Positions 16,889 to 25,646 of a stretch of DNA of 64,000 nucleotides are shown piece by piece. How positions within the stretch are numbered: position 1 is the first letter of the stretch; each line of letters opens with the position of its first letter. The DNA lies in assembly GCA_963739795.1 (NCBI GenBank), contig CAVUBL010000011.1:496001-560000 (forward strand). Direction: 5' to 3'. The stretch is from CAVUBL01 sp963739795. GTDB taxonomy: Bacteria; Acidobacteriota; Thermoanaerobaculia; Multivoradales; DATKCC01. Position numbers and translations under genes: made by a program. The notes beneath the pieces were generated by a model that worked only from the letters and a program-made list of their open reading frames with translations, was not told the DNA's origin and did not search any database.

Positions 16889-17101
16889 ATGGGAAGGACA
16901 AACATCGAGCTCGACGACCGGCTCGTCGAAGAAGCGATGGAGCTGACGGGGGCACGCACCAAGCGCGAGGTGGTAGACATCGCGCTGCGGCGGCTAGTCG
17001 ATAAAGGCAGCCTCTATCGGTCGATTCGCAACCTTCGTGGACAGCTCTCCTGGGAGGGTGACGTCGACGCATGGCGCGCTTCCCGCACGAAGCGCCCATG
17101 A
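16889..17101 (+). CDS. VapB-like antitoxin
   Basis: 70 aa. MGRTNIELDDRLVEEAMEL and TKREVVDIALRRLVDKG are the strand and helices of the VapB ribbon-helix-helix family. The tail (LSWEGDVDAWRASR) is the likely toxin-binding arm. The stop codon overlaps the ATG of the PIN gene. Operon autoregulation through the palindrome at 16840-16868 is likely. Confidence 0.8.
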   Translation: MGRTNIELDDRLVEEAMELTGARTKREVVDIALRRLVDKGSLYRSIRNLRGQLSWEGDVDAWRASRTKRP

Positions 17102-17493
17102 TGATCGTCGACTCCAACGCCTGGGCCGATTACTTCAACGGCGTGGAAGCTCCGCACGTCGAACGCCTGGACGATGCCCTCGATCGGGAAGACGATCTGA
17201 CCGCGTTGCCGATCATCGTCACAGAAGTCCTCCAGGGGTTTCGCACCGAGCACGGCTTTCGAGATGCCGAGCAGGTGCTTACCGCTCTGCCACTGGTCCA
17301 CCCTACTCTCGGCTGCCACGTACGAGCGGCTCGGCTGTTCCGTACCCTGCGGCGAAAGGGCGTGACCGTCCGAGGAGCCGTAGATTGCGTGATCGCACAG
17401 ACCTGCCTCGATCTCGACGCCGAGCTCCTGAGCCCGGACCGGGACTTCCAAGGCATCGCTCGTCACACCTCTTTGCGCCTGTGGAGGGGCTGA
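17098..17493 (+). CDS. PIN-domain ribonuclease toxin (VapC-like)
   Basis: 131 aa starting at the ATG that overlaps the antitoxin stop. The PIN motif MMIVDSNAWADYFNG carries the first Asp, TEVLQGF the Glu, and VDCVIAQTCLDLDAELLSPDRDF the later acidic residues. It belongs to a different PIN subgroup from 15791-16198, so the two modules are not recent duplicates. Expected endoribonuclease. Confidence 0.85.
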   Translation: MMIVDSNAWADYFNGVEAPHVERLDDALDREDDLTALPIIVTEVLQGFRTEHGFRDAEQVLTALPLVHPTLGCHVRAARLFRTLRRKGVTVRGAVDCVIAQTCLDLDAELLSPDRDFQGIARHTSLRLWRG

Positions 17494-17544
17494 AAGTTCC
17501 ACCTGCCTTGGACGCCTTTCCCCCCCTACAACCACCGAGGAGGC

Positions 17545-17706
17545 CGGGGGGCGGGGTCGGAGGGTGCCGGGGGTGCTCGACGCCGGCGATAGCGAGGGCC
17601 TTTCGGAGGGCGAGATTGGCGCCCCGCCGGCGTCGCGCAGGCGAGCACCGCGCCCCGTAGTCTTTCCAAGCGAGCCGGCCCCCGGCACCCTCCGGCCCCG
17701 CCCCCG
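17545..17706. repeat. Long inverted repeat between convergent genes
   Basis: A ~27-base G-rich arm at about 17545-17573 (core GTCGGAGGGTGCCGGGGG) is complementary, with one mismatch, to a C-rich arm at about 17678-17706. It lies between the convergent PIN toxin and PCP_red genes. It could stop transcription from both sides or be a palindromic repeat. Confidence 0.5.
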
Positions 17707-17728
17707 GCCGGAGCTCCCTACCTCTCCC

Positions 17729-18187
17729 TCACATCCCGAACTTCCCCCGCGCCGCCTCCAGCACCTCTTCATCGATGGTGGCGTGGCCGTGGGTGCGGGC
17801 GTAGTGCTCGATGCCCTGCTTGGCCATGGGGCGGACGAAGCCCGGGATGTTCTCCAGGCGGGCCAGGGCGTCCGGTGTCCAGACGGGGCCCCCCGGGGCG
17901 TCGGCGGCGCGGGCGGCTTCGGCCTCCATCTCCTGCACCAGGCCCGGGAACGGACAGCCGCTCGCCGCCCCCTTCGGGATGCCATGGGCGCCTCCGGCGC
18001 GGGCTTCCTCCGGGCCGATCTTCACCCCCAGCGACTGCACCATCTCGGTCTCGAGGGAGTTGGTGAGCATGGCGATCTTGTGCTCGCAGGTGGGGCAGGC
18101 GTAGACCACGGAGAGGGAGCCGCCGCCCGAGGGCTCGACGATTTCGAGCTTCATGGGCTCGTCGCAGGTGACGCAGAGGAACTTCAT
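17729..18187 (-). CDS. Zinc-ribbon plus PCP_red domain protein
   Basis: 152 aa. N-terminal zinc ribbon with C5-x2-C8 and C31-x2-C34. Residues ~97-150 (WTPDALARLENIPGFVRPMA, then IEHYARTHGHATIDEEVLEA) match the PCP_red domain, first named from the C-terminus of dark protochlorophyllide reductase subunit B. It is the last gene of the respiratory operon; its ATG overlaps the stop of the Mrp-type gene (ATGA). Three more PCP_red copies are in the USP fusion upstream. A regulatory or Fe-S/cofactor-linked role with the cytochrome complex is inferred. Confidence 0.75.
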   Translation of the reverse strand: MKFLCVTCDEPMKLEIVEPSGGGSLSVVYACPTCEHKIAMLTNSLETEMVQSLGVKIGPEEARAGGAHGIPKGAASGCPFPGLVQEMEAEAARAADAPGGPVWTPDALARLENIPGFVRPMAKQGIEHYARTHGHATIDEEVLEAARGKFGM

Positions 18188-19113
18188 GGGGTGGTCTCCT
18201 GGGGGACGGTTTCGGTCGCCCCGAGGCGTTGCCAGAGGGTTTCGGCCAGCCCGTCGGCTCGGTGGGCCGCCTCGGAGTCCTCGCTCTCCGGCCAGCCACG
18301 GTCGCAGAGCTCGGCGAGGTCGGGGTCGAAGGGCAGCCGGGCGAGGCACGGGGCGTCGAGCTCCACCGTGGGCTCGGGGAAGAGGGGCCGGACCTCGCCG
18401 CACTCGCGGCAGAAGTAGCCGGCCATGTTCTCCACGTAGCCGAGAAGGCGCCCCTGAGCCTCCTCGAGCGCGGCGAGCGAACGCGCCACGACGCCGCGGG
18501 CGACATCCGACGGCACGGTGACCATGACGAAGGCCAATCGCCCGGTCAAGCGCCCGGTCAGGCGCCCGCCCGGCGCGTCCAGGGGCGCCAGGTACTCGGC
18601 GTACTGGACCGTCCGCTCGGCCCCCGGCGGCAGGTCGAAGAGGAGCACATCGAGCTCGCCCCAGTCCACCGCCGAGAGGAGCTGTCCCAGGAGGGCGAAC
18701 TCCCGCGTGCCGCGCCAGATCTGCTGCTCGCCCTGCGAGACCGTGTCGAAGGCCAGGGGGCTCGACTCGGCCAGCAGGCTCCCGAAGGAGACGACGGCGA
18801 TCCCGTCCCGGCGCCGGGGCGGCACGAGACCCCGCTCGCCGGGCACCCAGGGCCGGCCCTCGAGGCCGCCCAGACGCGCCTGGCAGGGTCCGTTGAAGTC
18901 GGCGTCGAGGATCGCTACGCGCCGCCCCTGGCGGGCGAAGGACTGGGCCAGAGCCATGGTGACGGTGCTCTTGCCCACGCCGCCCTTGCCGGAGCCGACG
19001 GCCAGGAGGTGGTCGACGCCGGAGAGGGCGGAGGCGATGGCCCTGTGGAGGGCCTGAACCTGGCCGAGGACGTCGGAGCCGCCGTCGCCGGTGATGTCGT
19101 GGTAGGTCTTCAT
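18184..19113 (-). CDS. Mrp/MinD-type P-loop ATPase (Fe-S carrier-like)
   Basis: 309 aa from the ATG at 19113. A deviant Walker A GSGKGGVGKST and AILDADFNGP place it in the Mrp/NBP35/MinD group, with DVLLFDLPPGAERT as the second acidic motif and YVENMAGYFCRECGEVRPLF near the C-terminus, where Mrp proteins carry the CxxC that holds a bridging Fe-S cluster. Family knowledge: scaffold or carrier for Fe-S insertion. In an operon encoding a multi-cluster Fe-S protein (ActB), a maturation role is reasonable. Confidence 0.8.
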   Translation of the reverse strand: MKTYHDITGDGGSDVLGQVQALHRAIASALSGVDHLLAVGSGKGGVGKSTVTMALAQSFARQGRRVAILDADFNGPCQARLGGLEGRPWVPGERGLVPPRRRDGIAVVSFGSLLAESSPLAFDTVSQGEQQIWRGTREFALLGQLLSAVDWGELDVLLFDLPPGAERTVQYAEYLAPLDAPGGRLTGRLTGRLAFVMVTVPSDVARGVVARSLAALEEAQGRLLGYVENMAGYFCRECGEVRPLFPEPTVELDAPCLARLPFDPDLAELCDRGWPESEDSEAAHRADGLAETLWQRLGATETVPQETTP

Positions 19114-19129
19114 TCGCCGGTCCTGCGGG

Positions 19130-20068
19130 TCATCGGGGTTGGGCCTCCGTCTCGTAGCGATGGTACTGCGCCTCGGGCGCGAAGCCCAGGCCGCGGAGGA
19201 GCCCTTCGGGCGCCTCGCCCTCGCCCAGGCGTGCCAGGCGGATCTCGCCACCCCGCCCGACCTGGTCGACTCGGTCGGCCCGGTCGGCCCGCTCGGCCGC
19301 CAGGTGGCGGAGAAGGGCGCCCAGCAGGAGCTCGCGACGGGCCTCCGGGTGGTCCGGGGCGACTCCCCAGCCGACGACCTCGGCATCGTCTCCGGCCTCG
19401 CCCCCGATCCCGCTCCCCGAAGAACCGAAGAGCAACCAACTCTCGATCCGGTCCGGGCCGGCGATGGCGAGGCCCTGGAGGCTCTCCCGGCGGCCCAGGA
19501 GGCTCGGCCGGGTGCGGACCCAGGCGGCCGTCTCGACCTCTTCGGGCACTTCGAGGGCGCCGGCCGCCGCCAGCTCGTCCACCGTCACCTGGACCACCAG
19601 GCCCTCCGGTACCGGCTCGACCTCGCCGCCCCCGCCGCCGACCGGCCGGCGCCAGTCGGTGAACGCGGCCCCTCGGCGCCAGCCCTGGCGCGCGAAGAAG
19701 CGCTCGACCCGCGGCAGCGCGGCCGGCACCTCGGCGAGGAGGAGCGGCGGCCCCAGGACGGCGAGCTTCTGGGAGAGCGAGGTCAGCAGGTGGCTGCCGT
19801 GGCCCCGGCCCTCCTCTCCCGGACGCACGCCGATCCGAGAGACCAGGGTCGCCCCCTCCCGCTTGGTGCCGGTGAGGACCGCGATGGGCTCCGGCCCGGC
19901 GAGGGCCACCAGGCAGCTCGAGGGCCACAGGTCGAGCTCTTTCATCTCGCGCCGGAAGGAGTCGACCGTCATCGCCGGCGTGCCGGGGAAGTGGACGGCC
20001 CAACACTCGTTGACCGCCCGCACCAGGAGCGGGATGTCGTCCGGCCGGCAGAAGCGGTAGGAGGGCAA
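19130..20068 (-). CDS. Tandem GNAT-like acetyltransferase
   Basis: About 312 aa. No ATG precedes the domain; a TTG at 20068 gives LPSYRFCRPDDIPLLVRAVN, the expected GNAT opening, eight bases after the previous stop. The acetyl-CoA loop VSRIGVRPGEEGRGHGSHLL is clear around residues 70-95. The second half (from VQVTVDELAAAG) looks like a degenerate second GNAT domain. Substrate unknown. The start codon choice is uncertain. Confidence 0.65.
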   Translation of the reverse strand: MPSYRFCRPDDIPLLVRAVNECWAVHFPGTPAMTVDSFRREMKELDLWPSSCLVALAGPEPIAVLTGTKREGATLVSRIGVRPGEEGRGHGSHLLTSLSQKLAVLGPPLLLAEVPAALPRVERFFARQGWRRGAAFTDWRRPVGGGGGEVEPVPEGLVVQVTVDELAAAGALEVPEEVETAAWVRTRPSLLGRRESLQGLAIAGPDRIESWLLFGSSGSGIGGEAGDDAEVVGWGVAPDHPEARRELLLGALLRHLAAERADRADRVDQVGRGGEIRLARLGEGEAPEGLLRGLGFAPEAQYHRYETEAQPR

Positions 20069-20076
20069 GTGGACCG

Positions 20077-22218
20077 CTACGAGCCGAGCCCGGCCCGCAG
20101 GCGCTCCATCTCGCTCATCTTCGAGACCTCGTTGAGGGTCGTCCGGGAGGTCTCGGCCGAGCGCCCGGCGTGGGCTCCCTGCCCGCCGCCGGCACTCTCG
20201 TGGGGCACCGGGCAAGCCTCGGCCGTCTCGGCGTGCTCGTGGCCGGTCTCGTTCCCCGGCTTGGCGGCAGCCTCGCTCTTCTTGGCCTCGGCTTGGCCCA
20301 GCATCTCGGCCATCATGCGCTTCCCCTCTTCGATTCCGGCCTCCACCAGGGCGAGGTCGATGGTGGCGACCTGCCGCTCGGCGGCCAGGTCCTCGATCCG
20401 GTGCTGGGTCTTGTCGCGCATGAAGCCGGCGGGCACGCGGAGCACCCGGGCGGCGGCGTCCTCGGTCCAGCCATAGCGCGAGAGGAGCGGGTTGTTCTGG
20501 GCGTCGCGGGCTACCAGGAGGAGGCCCTCGTCGGTCGCGGTTTCCTCCGCAGCGGCCGCGGCTTCCTCGTCGGCTCCACCGTCGGTCGCCTCCTCGGGCG
20601 CCGCCGCCGGGTCGTAGAGCACCCCGGTCTCCTCCTCGATGAAGCGCTTCGCCATCTCGAGGGTGATCGTCTCCAGGCGCTGGCCGTGGGCGGTCTTCTC
20701 GATCCGCGCCTTGGCCCGGCGTCGCTGGTAGCGATCGCCGATGGCCCGGAGGGCCTTCCGCGCCTCCTGGGTCCAGGCGAGCTTGCGCCCGTCGTAGGTG
20801 CGCTCCTCGGTCACCCCGCCCTCGGCCTCGGCGATCTGGTCGAGGACCTCCGGGGAGACGACCTCGAAGTCGGCGGCGCCGCAGACGGTGCAGCGCACCG
20901 GGTCGGGCACGCGGGCGGCCACCCCGCAGGCGCGGCAGATCGAGACCTGCTCGCGGCGCGCCTTCTCGAAGGCCAGGGCCTCGGCCAGGCGCTCGGTGGC
21001 CTGGGCGGTGGCCTTGGGCATGAAGCGGTCCATGGCCTCGGTCACCAGGTCCGAGGAGACCACGCTGTGGCCCTTCTCGATCGCCAGACGCAGAATCGCG
21101 GTGCGCGCGATGCCCAGCACCTGCTCCGGCACGCGGCCCATGCGCTCCTCGGCCTCCGGCGTCCAGTGGATCGACTCGGCGGCCTTCAGATCCAGCTCCG
21201 GCACCACGCGCCGGTTGGTCAGCAGCACGTCGCACGGCGCCAGGCGCAGGAGGTTCTCGGCGTTCGAGCCCAGGGCCTCGTCGCCCTCGCCGGTGTGCAC
21301 GCCCACCCGGCCGATCACCAGCACCCAGGGCTCGACCTTGCGGGCGTGGTCGAGGATCTTCTGGTAGGCCTTGCCGTCGAGGAGCGTCCGCTCGGGCTCG
21401 GCGCCCTTCTCCCGCGCCATGGTGTCGGCCACGTTCAGGTGGGACTGGTAGATCTCGGCCAGGCCGGTGTCGATGATCTCCTCGTGGAGCTGGTTCTGCT
21501 CCTCGAAGCGGAAGACCTTGGCCGCCTTGTCGGTGAGCACCTCGGCGATGCCCCGGAAGGCGGCGTAGTGGAGGTACGGGTCGTAGACCGAGACGATCTC
21601 CAGGCGCTTGCCGAAGCGGCGCGCGAGGTCGATGCCGATCTCCAGCGCCCCGAACGACTCAGGGCTGCCGTCGACCCCCACCATGACCGTGTCCCGGGGC
21701 GGCTCGTCCTGATCTGGGCCCTCGGCCGGCACGTGCTTGACCACCCAGGTGTCCCGGGTCGTCTCCCGCGCCACCCGCGAGCACACTGAGCCGATCTGGG
21801 CGTCCTTGGTGCGCCCGATCCCCACCGCCCCCAGGACCACCAGGTCGACGTCCGACTCGGCGAGGTCCTTGAGGATCTCCACCGAGTGCTTGCCGTCCAT
21901 CATCCGGCGCTCGCACTCGATGCCCGCCGCCTGGCAGCGCTCGTCGAGGGACTGGAGGTAGCAGTCCGAGATCAGCTCGAGCCCCATGGTGATGAGGGAG
22001 TCGTGGATCTTTCGCTGGCGGGCGAGCTCGGTCTCGACCAGGTACTCCTCGGGCAGGGTGTACTCCATCTGCTTGAACCGGTAGTCGTGCATGCGGGCCG
22101 CGTAGACGTGGCAGCCCACCACCTTCGAGCCGTAGCTCTTGCCCAGGCCGAGTGCCTGGTCGATGGCGCGGTTCGAGTGGCCCGAGTTGTCGACAGGGAC
22201 GTAGATCGTCTCGTACAT
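20077..22218 (-). CDS. Double universal stress protein fused to three PCP_red domains
   Basis: 713 aa, soluble. Residues 1-165 and 175-335 are two USP domains (TIYVPVDNSGHSNRAIDQAL; DTVMVGVDGSPESFGALEIG), each with nucleotide-binding-like glycine loops (LGAVGIGR, IGRVGVHTGEG). Then PCP_red copies at about 350-400 (HWTPEAEERMGRVPEQVL), 480-530 (AWTQEARKALRAIGDRY) and 583-640 (GWTEDAAARVLRVPAGFM). A zinc ribbon sits between the first two (C428, C431, C443, C446). The tail is Ala/Glu-rich. Its start overlaps the stop of the cytochrome gene by one base (TGATG), so it is coupled to the respiratory operon. Sensing of energy or redox state is inferred from the domains. Confidence 0.75.
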   Translation of the reverse strand: MYETIYVPVDNSGHSNRAIDQALGLGKSYGSKVVGCHVYAARMHDYRFKQMEYTLPEEYLVETELARQRKIHDSLITMGLELISDCYLQSLDERCQAAGIECERRMMDGKHSVEILKDLAESDVDLVVLGAVGIGRTKDAQIGSVCSRVARETTRDTWVVKHVPAEGPDQDEPPRDTVMVGVDGSPESFGALEIGIDLARRFGKRLEIVSVYDPYLHYAAFRGIAEVLTDKAAKVFRFEEQNQLHEEIIDTGLAEIYQSHLNVADTMAREKGAEPERTLLDGKAYQKILDHARKVEPWVLVIGRVGVHTGEGDEALGSNAENLLRLAPCDVLLTNRRVVPELDLKAAESIHWTPEAEERMGRVPEQVLGIARTAILRLAIEKGHSVVSSDLVTEAMDRFMPKATAQATERLAEALAFEKARREQVSICRACGVAARVPDPVRCTVCGAADFEVVSPEVLDQIAEAEGGVTEERTYDGRKLAWTQEARKALRAIGDRYQRRRAKARIEKTAHGQRLETITLEMAKRFIEEETGVLYDPAAAPEEATDGGADEEAAAAAEETATDEGLLLVARDAQNNPLLSRYGWTEDAAARVLRVPAGFMRDKTQHRIEDLAAERQVATIDLALVEAGIEEGKRMMAEMLGQAEAKKSEAAAKPGNETGHEHAETAEACPVPHESAGGGQGAHAGRSAETSRTTLNEVSKMSEMERLRAGLGS

Positions 22219-23960
22219 CAGACTTCTCCTGGGTGGAGGTTCGGGTTCGTTGCGGAGGTCTTCTTCTTGCGCCGCCGGACCAGGGCGACGACCAGGAGCT
22301 CGAGGATGAGCACCGTCAGACCGGCCTTGGCCATGGGGAGGGCGACGGCGGGCTTCTCGCTCGGCTCGACGTACACGTAGTGCCAGGCGGTGAGGCCCCG
22401 CTTCGGGCCGCGTTCGCGGGCCAGGCCGTCCCAGACCGAGAGGGCCACCGGCACATAGGTGCCCTCCTCAAAGGAGATGCCCTGGGAGGGCTGCCGGTCG
22501 CGCCGGAAGACGACCGTCCACTCGCCGTGGTCGTAACCGGAGATCGCGTGGGGCGCCAGGCCCTTGTCGGCCTCGATCGAGTCGCTCCCCGCGGCCTGGT
22601 AGATCCGCCCCCGGTCGGGGTGGGCGAGGTCCACGTACCAGAGCTCGACCGGGTACTGGGCGTCGCCGAACAGGAAGTAGGGCATGCGCACGCCGGGGCG
22701 CAGCTCGATGGGGAACTGCACGGCCACGGCGTCGGAGAACGGGCTCGCCGGGATCGGCGCGGGGCCCGTGGCCTCGGCGCCGGCGGCCGGTCCGGAGCCC
22801 CAGAAGCCGCCGCCCGACGGTCCGCCCTGGGCCGCGGCCTCTGCCGGCTTGGCCTCGGGCGCCGGCTTCGCGAAGGGGTCCACCTGCTGCTCGAAGGGCG
22901 GCGCCTCGAGGTCCGGCGCGTTGTGGCCGTCGGTGTCGGCCCGCATGTCGTGCCAGGAGACCTCGAAGGCGACCTCGTCGCCGTCGTAGATCGCCCGCAT
23001 CTCGATGCCCACCACCGTGGGGTGGAACTCGCGGCCGGGCTGCACGATCTGGCCGATCACCGGGAAGAGCGCCGCCGGGGCGTCGGCGAAGGCCTTCTTG
23101 GCGTCGGCCACGGTCTTGGCCTGGTCGAGCTCCGAGAGGTCGGCCACCGGCACCGCGCTCACCAGGTCCGCGTACGGGTCCTCGACCCGCTTGCCGGCCT
23201 GGGCCAGGATCCAGCCCACGATCTGCCAGCGCTGCTCGACGGTGAGGCCGTCGGCGAACCCGGCCATGGGCGTGCCGGTCAGGCCGGTCGAGATGGAGCG
23301 GAAGATGTCCTGGGGCCGGTCGCCGCCCCGGAAAGTCCAGGGCATGGTCAGGTCGGCCGGGTGGATCGAGTCGCCCCAGTCGTCGCGCAGGGTGAGGGCG
23401 GACGGGCCGTCGCCGCGCCCCTGGTCGCCGTGGCAGCGGGCGCAGCCGATCTGGACGAAAGTCTTGTAGCCCACCTCCTCGGCGTCCGGGCCGAGCTTCG
23501 GCGCCTCGGGGATGTCGATGGGCGCGGAGTAGGCCTGCGGGTCCTTGAAGTCGGCCGAGAAGGTCTTGAGGTACTCGATGACGTCGGTCACCTGCTCGTC
23601 GGACAGGATGGTGTCGAAGTTGGCCATGCCGGTGTAGGGCAGGCCGTCCTTGATCGTCCGCCGCAGATCGTCGTCGGTGGGCAGGTACCCGGTGGGCGTC
23701 GAGCGGAACTTGAACTTGCCCGAGGTGAAGTCCCGGGGCCGCGGGTGGAGGCGCGGGGCGGCGATGCCGTCGCCGGCGCCGTCGTCGCCGTGGCACTGGG
23801 AGCAGTACTGGGCGTAGACCTTCTGGCCCGCCTGGCGCTGGGCGTCGGTGCCCAGGTCGGGCTTGGGGGCGTCCGCGGCGAAGGCGACGGCGCCGCCGCC
23901 CGCGAGAGCGGCGACGGCGACCAGGGCCCCGATCCCCGTGATCCCGAGCGGTCTCCTCAC
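22218..23960 (-). CDS. Diheme cytochrome c with ethylbenzene-dehydrogenase-type heme domain
   Basis: 580 aa. Signal peptide about 1-29. Two cytochrome c domains carry CSQCH (53-57) and CARCH (173-177) with distal Met candidates (GMANFD, TPMAGFAD). The C-terminal half (VAFEVSWHDMRADTD, PFSDAVAVQFP, PYFLFGDAQYPVELWY) resembles the EB_dh heme-b-binding beta-sandwich. A C-terminal membrane helix is followed by RRRKKK. Exported and anchored, it is probably an electron carrier working with the ActAB/CydA-like complex encoded upstream. Confidence 0.8.
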   Translation of the reverse strand: MRRPLGITGIGALVAVAALAGGGAVAFAADAPKPDLGTDAQRQAGQKVYAQYCSQCHGDDGAGDGIAAPRLHPRPRDFTSGKFKFRSTPTGYLPTDDDLRRTIKDGLPYTGMANFDTILSDEQVTDVIEYLKTFSADFKDPQAYSAPIDIPEAPKLGPDAEEVGYKTFVQIGCARCHGDQGRGDGPSALTLRDDWGDSIHPADLTMPWTFRGGDRPQDIFRSISTGLTGTPMAGFADGLTVEQRWQIVGWILAQAGKRVEDPYADLVSAVPVADLSELDQAKTVADAKKAFADAPAALFPVIGQIVQPGREFHPTVVGIEMRAIYDGDEVAFEVSWHDMRADTDGHNAPDLEAPPFEQQVDPFAKPAPEAKPAEAAAQGGPSGGGFWGSGPAAGAEATGPAPIPASPFSDAVAVQFPIELRPGVRMPYFLFGDAQYPVELWYVDLAHPDRGRIYQAAGSDSIEADKGLAPHAISGYDHGEWTVVFRRDRQPSQGISFEEGTYVPVALSVWDGLARERGPKRGLTAWHYVYVEPSEKPAVALPMAKAGLTVLILELLVVALVRRRKKKTSATNPNLHPGEV

Positions 23961-23961
23961 C

Positions 23962-24786
23962 TCACTCCCCTCCCGTCTCGGCGCGGGCGCGCGGCCGCTG
24001 CCCCGTGAAGTCGTAGAGGAACAGGATGACGTTCCACATGTCGTCCTGCTTCAGGAACCGCTCCCACTCGGGCATGGCCGTGGCCCAGGGGCCGCCCTCC
24101 TCGGGCAGGCCGGGGCCGCCCTTCGAGATGCGCCAGAAGAGGAAGGACTCCTGGAGCTGGGCGATGGTGCCCGGGTCCTGGAAGTTGGTGGGGATGGGGT
24201 TCAGGCCGTGGGCGAACATCCCCTCGCCGCGCATCAGGTCGCCGTGGCAGTAGAAGCAGTTGTGGTAGTAGACGACGCGCCCGGCCTCCACGTGCTCGTG
24301 GAAAGCCTTCGGGTCGGTCTGCTCGAGCTTCCGGTATGGGTTCTGGGCGGTGATCAGGTTGACCGCCTGGTCGTGGACCGTGATCTGGTCCGGTGGCGCC
24401 GGGTGGACGGTGCGGCCGAAGCTCGGGGGCACCGGCGGCGCGGTGAGCCCGAGGTAGATGTTGGCGGCCACCGCGGTGGGGATGGCGAGCGCCACCAGGA
24501 CCAGGAGCGGCAGCAGGCGCCGCTCGGTCATGAGCGCCTGGAGCGGTCCCCAGAACTCCTGGAGGCGCTTGCGGTCCGAGGTCACGTAGGCGAGCAGCGC
24601 CAGGGTCAGGATCCCCATGTAGATCTTGACCACCGAGAGCGGGATCGGCACCGTGAAGCCGTAGCGCAGGGCCACGTAGACCGCGGCCAGCCAGGCCGCG
24701 CACCACCCCAGCATGCCGACCTTCACCGGCAGCAGCCGGAGCGCCACCAGGGCCAGGATCACCGGAACCAGGACGAAGAGGTTCAT
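23962..24786 (-). CDS. Membrane-anchored monoheme cytochrome c
   Basis: 274 aa. The N-terminal third has four hydrophobic helices (about 3-20, 24-46, 49-68, 92-111). The rest is a periplasmic cytochrome c domain with CFYCHG and a Met in ATAMPEWERFL. Its ATG overlaps the stop of the diheme gene upstream by four bases. Membrane attachment suggests direct contact with the CydA-like module. Confidence 0.8.
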   Translation of the reverse strand: MNLFVLVPVILALVALRLLPVKVGMLGWCAAWLAAVYVALRYGFTVPIPLSVVKIYMGILTLALLAYVTSDRKRLQEFWGPLQALMTERRLLPLLVLVALAIPTAVAANIYLGLTAPPVPPSFGRTVHPAPPDQITVHDQAVNLITAQNPYRKLEQTDPKAFHEHVEAGRVVYYHNCFYCHGDLMRGEGMFAHGLNPIPTNFQDPGTIAQLQESFLFWRISKGGPGLPEEGGPWATAMPEWERFLKQDDMWNVILFLYDFTGQRPRARAETGGE

Positions 24787-25646
24787 CCCTTCCCCTTCAA
24801 GCCCGCCAGGTAGTCGGCCATGGAGTGGATCTCGGCCAGCGTGGCCTGGGAGGCGTACTCCCCGCCCAGCGGCGGGTCGTGTTCGGTCAGGTTCTTCAGG
24901 ATCTGCTCGCGCGTCAGGTGGCCCCCGATCCCCTGGAGGCTCGCGGCCTTGAGGCGCCCGGGCCGGTCGGTGTAGTGGCAACCCGTGCAGCCGTAGCGCG
25001 CGAGGAGGGCCTCCGGCCCGGACGAGGCCCCGACGGCCCCACCGCCGGATGCCGTGGGCGTGGCCGCCGCCGCCGGAGCGGCCGCTGCGGCCTGCTCGGC
25101 GCCGCCGGCGCTACCGGCTTCACCAGTAGGGGGCGCGCCCGCCTCGCCGGGACCGGGAGCGCCGGCGGCGTAGGGGAGCTTCGTCGCCATGGTGATCGTC
25201 GGCTTGCCCCCCTGGGTCTGGAGGAAGGCGATGACCGCTTTGATCTCGTCGTCCGACAGGCCCACCGGCGGCTTGTCGATCTCCGGCATGCCCGGGTTGA
25301 AGCCGGGCACGATGAAGGCGTTGGGCCGGTAGAGAGTCTGGGCGAAGTAGTCGAGCTGGGTGAAGCCGGGCACCCGGTGCTGGGCGCGCACGGCGACCCC
25401 GGCGAGGTCGGGGAAGCGCAGCGTCCCGCCGCTCTTGCCGATGGTGTGGCAGGTCGAGCACAGCCCCTTGCTGTGGAAGATCTTGTCGCCGATCTGGGCC
25501 ATCTGCTCGCTGGTCAGGTCCTCGGCCATCTGGGTGACCTTGGCCGGATGGACCTCCTTCTGCGGCACGAGCTGGCCGACATAGGTGTAGAAGCCCGTGG
25601 TGGCCACGGTCAGCACGGCGATCCGGAGGGTGATCGGGATCTTCAT
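24783..25646 (-). CDS. Diheme cytochrome c
   Basis: 287 aa with an N-terminal membrane helix (about 7-25). Heme sites are CSTCH (about residue 63) and CTGCH (about residue 219), joined by an Ala/Pro/Gly-rich linker (residues ~165-210). GMPEIDKPPVGLSDDEIKAV supplies a Met ligand for the first heme. Coupled by four-base overlaps with genes on both sides. Presumed electron carrier within the operon's complex. Confidence 0.8.
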   Translation of the reverse strand: MKIPITLRIAVLTVATTGFYTYVGQLVPQKEVHPAKVTQMAEDLTSEQMAQIGDKIFHSKGLCSTCHTIGKSGGTLRFPDLAGVAVRAQHRVPGFTQLDYFAQTLYRPNAFIVPGFNPGMPEIDKPPVGLSDDEIKAVIAFLQTQGGKPTITMATKLPYAAGAPGPGEAGAPPTGEAGSAGGAEQAAAAAPAAAATPTASGGGAVGASSGPEALLARYGCTGCHYTDRPGRLKAASLQGIGGHLTREQILKNLTEHDPPLGGEYASQATLAEIHSMADYLAGLKGKG

